From Chionis minor (Eukaryota; Chordata; Aves; Charadriiformes; Chionididae), in contig VZSF01011128.1 in the NCBI GenBank assembly GCA_013398295.1, positions 229,671 to 293,670 on the forward strand: 64,000 bases of DNA. The letters run 5' to 3'. Position 1 is the first letter of the stretch, and the number at the start of each line of letters is the position of its first letter. Below are positions 53,946 through 64,000 of this stretch, piece by piece. A program made the translations under genes and the position numbers. The notes beneath the pieces are model-generated. The model was not told the origin of the DNA, did no database searches, and saw only the letters and a list, made by a program, of their open reading frames with translations.

Positions 53946-55299
53946 TGAAGACAGGCTGAGATTGTTTAGCCTGGAAAAGAAAAGGCTCTGGCAGACCTTA
54001 CTGCAGCCTTTCTGTACTTAAAGGGGGCTTATAAGAAAGATGGAGAAAGAGCTTTTACCAGCACTTACAGTGACAGGACAAGAGATAATGGTTTTAAACC
54101 TAAAGAGGATAGAGTTAGATTGGACATAAGGAAGAAATTTTTTTACAGTAAGGGTGCTGAGGTTCTGGAACAGGCCGGCCGGGGAAGTTGTGGATGCCCC
54201 ATCATTGGAAATGCTCAAGGCCAGGTTGGACGGGGCTTTGAGCAACCTGGTCTAGTGAAAGATGTCCCTGCCCATGGCGGGGGGGTGGACTAGATCTTTA
54301 AAAGGTCCCTTCCAACCTAAACCATTCTGTGATTCTAAACGAGATCTCAGCTCTGAGCCTTCAGACACTGACAATCAGCAAATGGTCACAGGCAATTAAG
54401 CACTACATTTTCCCCAGGACCAGGTATATGGCATGTTTAGAATAGTGATAGCTCAATTAAATAAAAAAAAAAGACCCCAGTATACTGTAGGCACTAGCTA
54501 TGCCAAAGATGTAATTGTTAGCAGACTGCAAGTATTTTTTTTTTTCCTATCTGCTTAGCACTCCAGCAGAACTTTGACACTACCAAAGATAATACACCAA
54601 TTACAAGGTATAATTTATTCTTTGTTTCAACTCAATTTATGTCACCTCAGTTCACATAGAATACTAATCTAGCTCTTCCAGCACTTTGTCTGAAATCTGT
54701 AATGAATACATAAAGTGGATCACATTCTGTGGAACCTACGTTTAATAAACACCTTTAATCCAGTATTTAAAATTTTATAGTAAAACTTGTTTACTTATTA
54801 AGATAATTTCAAAAGAAGGACCTTTGTGATTTACATGAAAACTTTATTTTACCTCCTTCAAATTACTTTTCATATAACGGATATTTAGCTTGTAAATTAT
54901 TTTTAAAGAGGAAAAAATGACATGCCTGACTGAAATGTAATGCCTCACATACTTTGACTTGATACTATTTTGATAACTTCAGTCTTAAGTTCCATCATAA
55001 AAATGTCACCACAAGATTTTAACAGATCTACCTGATGAATTCAAAGAAAAGTTTTTAGGGACTATTATTTTAGAATTAGGTTTCTACTGTGGTTTCTGTT
55101 ACTGGCTTAACCTTTAGAAAAATACCTACAGAAAGTAAATTTTTAAAAAGTGTGTTTTGATGGTTTTCATTCTATTTAAGTGTGAGAACTATTTACACTA
55201 GTGTATGATTATTTTGAATTTTTGCTTTTATTAAACAGGCTGTGTTTGCCTGTTTTTATTCATTAAGTGCTAAATGACTGTATGCTATTACAAACACTG

Positions 55300-56110
55300 T
55301 AATGTTCATTGCGAAGCTACGGCCTTTGCATACACAGCGACGTAGACAGCAGGGAGTTGTGGGATCCCATCTGGCATGTCATGTTTTCCCAAAGGAGATT
55401 CCAAAAGCCTAGAGCTGCTTTGGGGAATTTTCTTTCCCAGTCATCTCAGAGCCCCACGCTACAACCATGCCGCAGGGACACAGGTGGGGAGAGGTCTCAC
55501 CGGATGGAGAGCCTGCGAGTGCGCATCCCTGGGGAATGGGAGGGCTGGCGGGGCCGAGCAGGCAGCCTGGAAGGGACCGGACCTGTTTTCCCAGCGGAGG
55601 AGAGGCAGAGCGTTACCGCTGAGCTGCCTCAGATGTTGCGAGTCTACAGTAACTTTAAGTCAATTTGTGTGTAATCTGAGAATGGGTCAAAAACCAGGCT
55701 GTAGTGGGGAAGATGTGCCTGAAGATTGAGCTTTTAAATGAATTTCCTAATCCTGCTCGCTATACGATGGTGCTGAGACTCGGGAAGAGGGCATGGCAGC
55801 ATCCTTCTGTGGCAGTCCGCAAATACGTCAGCTTAAAGCCAGTGGGAAACTGAGCCCTGAGGAGGAGTGGAGCGTGCCCTGAGCCCCGATGTGCTGCTTT
55901 CAGGGTGGGCTGGGGGGGGAGCGGGGGAGCAGCCTGCGGTGCTGAGCACGTCTGCGTGGCAGGGTGGCACTCATGGGGCAAAGGCACCTCTAGGGCACCT
56001 CTGCTGTGTGGGGTCATCAGTGGTCCTGAGCTGGACCACTGGTGGTCTGGAACCGAGACCTGCAGCTGTGGCTACCGCAGTCGGACTGGACTGGTACATT
56101 GTGGGGACTC
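55300..56110. other. CpG-enriched intronic block
   Basis: By eye this is the most CpG-dense part of the window, with roughly 15 CpG in the first 330 bases. It is GC-richer than the flanks, with G-rich stretches near 55907-55930 and a half CRE (tacgtcagc) near 55824. Several long open frames overlap here on both strands, as expected from high GC, and none resembles a known protein. It could be a weak internal promoter, an exonised non-coding RNA or an old GC-rich repeat. My rough observed/expected CpG is near the lower limit for an island. Confidence 0.4.
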
Positions 56111-58829
56111 TTTAAGTTTATGCACGAAACATAAACATGGGAGTGTAGCACAATATTTAAGTTGTGTTATTTAAATGGTGAATTTCATGTAGGATGTTTC
56201 AATTGCAGTCAGGGTTGTTTCCTTTAATCTCCTCAGTCAGACCTACTGCTCTGCGCTTTTATTTCTCTGAACCTTATGGTTTGGTGAAAACTGTAGCATT
56301 CTCAGCATATCACGTACAGAAAAAGTGGTATATAAATCCATGTGTTTATCCATATTTATACTTATAGCTGTACATATATTACACCAACTGCTTACATGAA
56401 TGACAACATCAAGAAAAACTGCTATGATTAAAAATTAATTTTTTTAAGGTAAAGTCGTTACTTTATGCAATATAAACTATTTATTTATATAGTTTATATA
56501 ACTAAAACTATTTCCTGTGTCAAATAAATTTCATGTGTATACATTTTTTTATCTCTGTATGTCCCATGATAGCAAAACAATTTCATAATATTAGTAAATT
56601 TAAGTATATAGTACTGACGGTTTTTTCCCACAGAAGAAATAAGCTATTCTTATATTGCAGGTATTTTTTGCTCTTCTTTTGATCTTCAGGTGTTACTGTT
56701 CACAAAAAATTAATCAGCACTTATCCTATTTTTTCCATTGTACTTGTTATTTTTTGTTTTAACATTTGCTACAATAATTTGGCCTATTTTATCTTAGTAT
56801 CTAAAATTTTCATAGATCATTTTATTAGCATAAAATACTAATTTATGAAGTTATTACATATATGCAATAAGATATGAAAGCGTCCTAAGCCGTAGCTGAA
56901 GGAGGTTCTTTTAATTCCACTTCTTTGGGTATGTAAAAAACACAGGTGTTATTGTCAGATGGATAAAAAAAATACTGCATTTTCCCACTGTCTTTTATAA
57001 ATGGAACATCATACCAGAATGTATGTACAAAGAAGCAGAGTTTTTAGCTGGAATTGTGATACAGATGCAGCGCAGGATGGTTCATTGTCACAGTGTATTT
57101 ACCTGGTTTTGCATTTTGAATTTATGACAAAAAAAGGAAGAAATATCTGTTTGGATGCAGATTTCCTATTTTTCAACTTCCAGTACGCATTTTTAACTAT
57201 ATGGAATATTCAACAACTTATGACTTATGTTGTATCTTCAACTCTGCAGTAGTAAAAACAACAGTCTATTTCAGGTTGCTCAAAAAAACCCAGTATTCTC
57301 TCCTGCCTTCTGAATTCTAGCACTTCTGACAACAGCCGCCTGGTTTTTTTCTGTACTTCAAAAAAAATGATCAACTGCAAAAGCCCTGGAGGCGATCTGT
57401 CCTGTCTCTTCCCTCTTACCACCCTACAATAGCCCTAATCTCAAGGAACACTGAAACAGTGAACAGCAGAGGAAACTACAGGGATGGCAGGAAGCCTTGC
57501 TGATAGTTTGAAAATCAGAGAATTAGAGAATGAAAATGCTAAAATTGAGAACTGTGTTTTACAGACAGCAAGCAGATTATCCTGAGACCTAAGTTAGTTG
57601 TACATCTCGCTGACAAGTATCACTTTAAGCACAGCTTCATCTTGGCATTTTTGCTAATGATATTTTCTATAATAAGCTTGTCTGGCTCTCATCTCACATT
57701 TGTGTTTATTTTCTGCCTCTTGAAATCCTTCTTTCCAACTCCTGTCATTGAATAAGGCATCAGGAATTCCTGAGCTCCAACCTAAAATATACTAGCGAAT
57801 CAGCCTGTCACTGTACAACTCAGACAATCTCTATGTAACTCTGTTGTGTGAAGGTAATAATGCTATGATATATTACACTCAGTGGATATGCAGAATTTCT
57901 GTTTGAAGAGTGTTTTTATGTGAAGAAGCTTAAGTAAACATTTAATAGATTTACCAGTCACATTTTACCGTGTTCAAGATTTGCTGTTAGTTTGGCGTTT
58001 TCCAGCAGTTACCCTTTCTGCAATATACCTGTCAGGCCCATTTTACTGAAATGGAGTATAGTCAGCTTTAGTCTACTTCCTGTTCTCACTACATAGTTCC
58101 ATGATCCAGATTTCATGGTAATTTGGCAAACTGTATGGCTGTGTAGTTCTTCCAGACAGCATTTGGGGTCACTTTACCAGTCAGTATTCATTCTCTAAAC
58201 CTGCATGTCCATTTCCACTAATAGAGTAATTTGGTAAACATTACTTTGCAACAACCTTAAGCATCCTGAAATAAAACCAGCAAATGGAACAAACCTTGCT
58301 TGGCGGTTTTTCCCTGCTCTTGGTATGAAAACAAATCCTGTCTATGTTAATGGCACCCTCTTGTCCCTTTCAGGGGTTTGTTCGTTCGTGGGTTTTTTCC
58401 CTTTTCTTTTCCTTCCTGCAGGAAAGAAATCACCTGCTAGGAGATAGAATTTTATAGGCTCGGGAGTATAATTTCTATGGTGCATCTCACAATAACAGCA
58501 CGTATTTAACACAGTGAGAGCAGCATACATGGCTGTGAAAACTGAACTCTGATATGATAGCTGTGATAGGGATCTAGTCTGGCAGGTTTGAGATTATCTC
58601 AGTTAGCATCATGCAGATAAGATGCCTACAGGAATCAGAAGAGTTCTGGATACTTGCAGCATCATGTAGTCAGAACAAGGCTACCCACCTACTCACTCAT
58701 TATCATAAACTGCAACTCTTCTGGCCGTGGTTTCAAGCAAGTTCACTAAATCATAATCGATGCAGTTCAAATTGTGTGTGTACCCACCTGTTTGCTATTT
58801 CTCCTCTGGAGCAATCTCTCTGAAACCCC

Positions 58830-59010
58830 ATCACCCTGACTGCTGATTAGGGAAGCCCAGGAGGGGCCAGGGCTTCCTTCAATAGTCCTCTGATGCGCCG
58901 CTGTAGTGGGGCTTGTGGGGCTTCGTGGCACCCGAGCTTCAGGCTGGCAAACAGACGGCGTGGGAGGTTGCAGTGGAGAGAGAAACGTGTGCGGCTGACA
59001 CAAGCTGAGC
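58830..59010. other. Small GC-rich patch
   Basis: A short block with several CpGs (gcgccgc near 58892, cagacggcg near 58951, gtgtgcggc near 58988) surrounded by AT-rich intron. No repeat family, RNA or coding match recognised. Confidence 0.3.
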
Positions 59011-60925
59011 TGTGCTGCAGTAAATTGGGATGAGGTGCTCAGAGATGATACTTTCAAGGATTATTTTTAGCCACTCCTTTTCCCAATTTATAGTTGGTTA
59101 TGGTTGTTTCATTTAAAAATGAAGATCTTGGATTTGAGGCAAGCTTAAATTTAGAGCAATACAATGTCTCTCTCTTCCACAGAGATATTGATTTCATTGA
59201 TTTCAGAGATGTCATTTTTGTAATATTTTTATCTTTTCCCCTTTATTGGGTCCTGCTAAGTCTCAGCTAAACCACTGACTTGCATCAGCACTTTTGCCGT
59301 GTTGAAAAATTTCCTTTCATCTCCTGGTTATCTTTATGGACGTATTTTATCTATGCTTTGCTATAGTTTAAATTTTATATTGACATTAATTGAGGTTGCC
59401 ATCGGCATGTTACTAAACTTCAAGATAAAGTGAAGAACTTGCTCACTAGGTGGATTTCTTCAAACACATTTTCTGTTCAATCTGTGTTTTCCAATGACTT
59501 GGGCAAGATCGCTCCACTTGATTACACGGCTAGTATCTATCATACTTTCTTCAAAATTCAGGCATTTACTCTCTCATAAAAGTGCACTGGCTTTTATAGA
59601 TTCACTACTCAGGCTGTTTACTTTCCTGCTTGGCTTTTCTTTAGTGTAAACTGACAGCTTCCAGAGCTTTTATGCAATAATGAATTATTGGGAGAAGCAT
59701 TTTCTGCTTCTTTCCACCATGATAAGCAAGATTGGACTTGGAAATAAAAAGAGGAAGATCTGGTTTATTGTCCTAATAATGTGTTGTTGACTGTGCAAAA
59801 TCAAAATCTTTCTGAGGGGAAACCAAGCCCTGCCTAGCTGGTTGCTAGCTGGGAAAGGCATCCCAATACATCCACTTAGTCATCGTGTTGGCACGAGTAG
59901 AAGTTGAGAGAAAAATAGGGTGGGAGGGCAATTCCTTCAGTGCTTTAATAAAAGAAAGATTAGTTGCAAATATTAAACAGGTGGTGTACTAATATCAAAT
60001 ACAACTTGCTTTTTAACTTTAAACTTTTCCAAAATAGAATGACTTTAGTGATGCTGTTGCTAACTATACAGTACTAGTTCTGGAAAAAAGGTGAAGAGAA
60101 TTGTTCTCATCTGTAGCTAAACCAATGTAACTGTCATTTGTTTCACTATTTAGTCTTAAACTGAATGCTTCCAAACCTCATTGACTGATTGTGATGCTTT
60201 AGGCATGATATGTGTATAGCAATTAAGTTAATTCTGTCCCTAGTATTTAAAATTATTTTAAAATCCAAGTTCTTTGCAGTGAGCTAAGATAGCAAGGTGT
60301 TTCCATTCCTTGTAGGTTGCCCTCCAAGCTGGAGGCAAGGGGCTTGATTTATTTTTCAGAGTGAACGTTGAGAGGGGGAACGGCTGGCAGAAGAGGCACG
60401 GTACTAAGTACCAGCTATAAGTGGTCCAAACCACTTTACCAAGCATTTGTTTGTATTTTGTTTGACTTCTATACAATCCCATTTCATAAGCTTGTTACTA
60501 GTCAATACATTGTGTAGTGTTTGTGGTTCTTTATTGTCTGTTTTGAGGAAGAAGTTTAGGCAGAAAAATTAACATGTGATATTCATGATCAGTCATCCTC
60601 TGTAACATATACATAGTTGAAATTAATAGTGGTCAATCACTGACTCTGAAAGTTGGTTTTGTTTAAATGCTCATTACATTTTTTCATATGCTACCTCCTG
60701 TTGCGGCAGCAAGAAATCTGTGTTCAATCCAGTTCATTTGAGACTTTCTATGGGAATTTGAGTGAATTATTCAATGTATATGAGCTGAGATATCTTTGTG
60801 CTTGTTACCTGGGTCTAAGTGGGGAATTTGCTTGGTGATAAAAGGACAGAGACATGGATGAAGGAATGTTAAAAAGGGGAAAATGGACTTGTGTGTAGAA
60901 AGCTTTACCTGGATTCAACCCGTCA

Positions 60926-60955
60926 CCCCCACCCCACCCCCAGTCCCCACCCCCC
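60926..60955 (-). other. G-quadruplex motif on minus (template) strand
   Basis: The + strand carries five C runs of 5, 4, 5, 4 and 6 bases separated by 1, 1, 3 and 1 bases. The minus strand therefore meets the canonical G3+N1-7 quadruplex rule with very short loops. It is about 0.77 kb upstream of exon 3 on the strand read by RNA polymerase II. Confidence 0.7.
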
Positions 60956-61536
60956 GAATTAGAACAATGGAAGAAAATCCATTAACTGTTAAATATGAAG
61001 GCACTATCACTAGCTGAAGTCTCTAAACCACTAACAGCTGTTATTACATGTCTGCTCTCTTCTGAGATTCTTCCCCGTGCAGTCACTGGGAACAGGAGTA
61101 TCACGTCTTTGCTCTGACCTGATTTGACTGTTCCCATATTGTATTACATATGGGACAGCTGCTCACCAACAATAGCAGGGTTCAGGAAGGAATTTTCCTG
61201 TAAAAGCCTGTCACCAAGGCCGTGTAAGATTTTGTACCTTATTCACAGTGTAAGTAAAAGCGAAGTTCTGCTAAGGCTAAGTTATTACAAGTTAGTGCAG
61301 GGACTAACACAAATCAGAGTGCTGTCCTGTGCTAAATCCCTGCTCTCAGAGGTAACAAATACACCGTCACTGAACCGTAGCAGGTAGGGCATAATGGACT
61401 CACTCATCTTCACTTTCTGAAATGGTAAAGACCTCGAGACCCCAGTACGTGGGATTCTTTTTGCTTTCCTCTCAGTGGCTTAGTTGGACCAGTGGGTTTG
61501 GGGGCTCCAGCGCTGTGAGTGCTGATGATGGCACAG

Positions 61537-61550
61537 GTTGCCATGGTAAC
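61537..61550 (+). promoter_or_regulatory. RFX X-box (GTTGCCATGGTAAC)
   Basis: The 14-mer fits the RFX-family consensus GTNRCC-N(0-3)-RGYAAC at every position, with a 2-bp spacer. It lies 174 bp upstream of exon 3, in a patch of intron that also holds several CpGs (61434-61580), a CACGTA-type half E-box (tacgtg near 61447) and a TATAAA at 61573-61578. RFX factors act on ciliary, neuronal and MHC genes, so a neuronal enhancer role within CNKSR2 is plausible but inferred. Function cannot be shown from the motif alone. Confidence 0.6.
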
Positions 61551-61654
61551 AGGATGGATGCAATCTGGTCCTTATAAACGAAGAAGCCTGTTGCTTAGTT
61601 TAACACCAGGAATCCATAACTATCCTTTCAGCCAATGCCATTTAGAAGGTTTAA

Positions 61655-64000
<2,346 letters not shown>

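Larger units (their letters stand above)
53070..54250 (+). pseudogene. CR1 reverse-transcriptase C-terminal remnant
   Basis: A degraded CR1 ORF2 tail. After MSK at about 53155 an in-frame TAG replaces the expected Trp. The frame then shifts to the one that reads SADATELNTAAHMLKGRGAI and DLDRLKKWACVNLTKF (53093-53371). The position of the catalytic Phe-Ala-Asp-Asp motif reads Ser-Ala-Asp-Ala at 53252-53263, so one aspartate and the aromatic residue are lost. Later pieces around 53510-54020 (AKKAKLRKKQH, then GLEHLSYEDRLRLFSLEKKR) are in various frames. Not functional. Confidence 0.9.
53050..54338 (+). mobile_element. CR1 LINE 3' part, plus strand, with internal false duplication
   Basis: The element starts inside the RT palm region (minus the 5' part), where the reading [20 protein letters not shown] is visible from about 53070. 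It runs through the RT C-terminus, the 3' coding end (FYSKGAEVLEQAGRG-like) and the 3' UTR, ending at ccttccaacctaaaccattc followed by tgtgattcta. Its orientation is the same as CNKSR2 and opposite to the 45-47 kb element. A 234-bp block inside it is present twice around a single N (see separate entry). Without that duplication the element is about 1.05 kb. Coding frames contain stops and frameshifts throughout. Confidence 0.94.

Noticed and set aside
55309..56174. 121-, 117-, 89- and 85-codon frames in the CpG-rich block
   Set aside because: Explained by high GC. Mutually overlapping frames on both strands with no known motif.

Overview
This is a vertebrate intronic window, most likely from a bird. 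The evidence is AT-rich, CpG-poor DNA with GT-AG introns, three 5'-truncated CR1 LINEs carrying the avian-type octamer 3' end (ATTCTATG-like), and no other abundant repeat class that I recognise. There are no prokaryotic features, operons, CRISPR arrays or viral genes. I did not find a previously undescribed biological system.

The only protein-coding gene I can support is part of CNKSR2 (CNK2, connector enhancer of kinase suppressor of Ras 2), transcribed on the + strand. Three consecutive coding exons are present: exon 2 (34671-34834, most of the SAM domain), exon 3 (61724-61926, end of SAM into the CRIC domain) and exon 4 (63422-63509, continuing CRIC). The splice phases join perfectly (1, 0, 2, 0) to give an uninterrupted stretch of about 152 residues. 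Exon 1, with the start codon and promoter, should lie upstream of base 1. The PDZ, PH and later exons should lie beyond base 64000. Exon numbers follow the known mammalian gene layout.

Layout: 1-34670 is the 3' part of intron 1, with one CR1 remnant at 8839-9296. 34835-61723 is intron 2 (26.9 kb), with a 2 kb minus-strand CR1 at 45361-47345, a plus-strand CR1 at 53050-54338, and a CpG-enriched block at 55300-56110. 61927-63421 is intron 3 (1.5 kb). 63510-64000 is the start of intron 4. CR1 DNA makes up roughly 6% of the window.

The most useful observations are these. A perfect 234-bp duplication flanks a single N inside the plus-strand CR1 and is almost certainly a false duplication from assembly. 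A perfect RFX X-box lies 174 bp upstream of exon 3. A perfect 24-bp palindrome lies in intron 2. A strong G-quadruplex motif lies on the template strand 0.77 kb before exon 3. Intron 2 carries an inverted pair of CR1 elements. The SAM exon carries several residues that I associate with the paralogue CNKSR3. The many 60-140 codon open frames elsewhere match chance expectation for this base composition.
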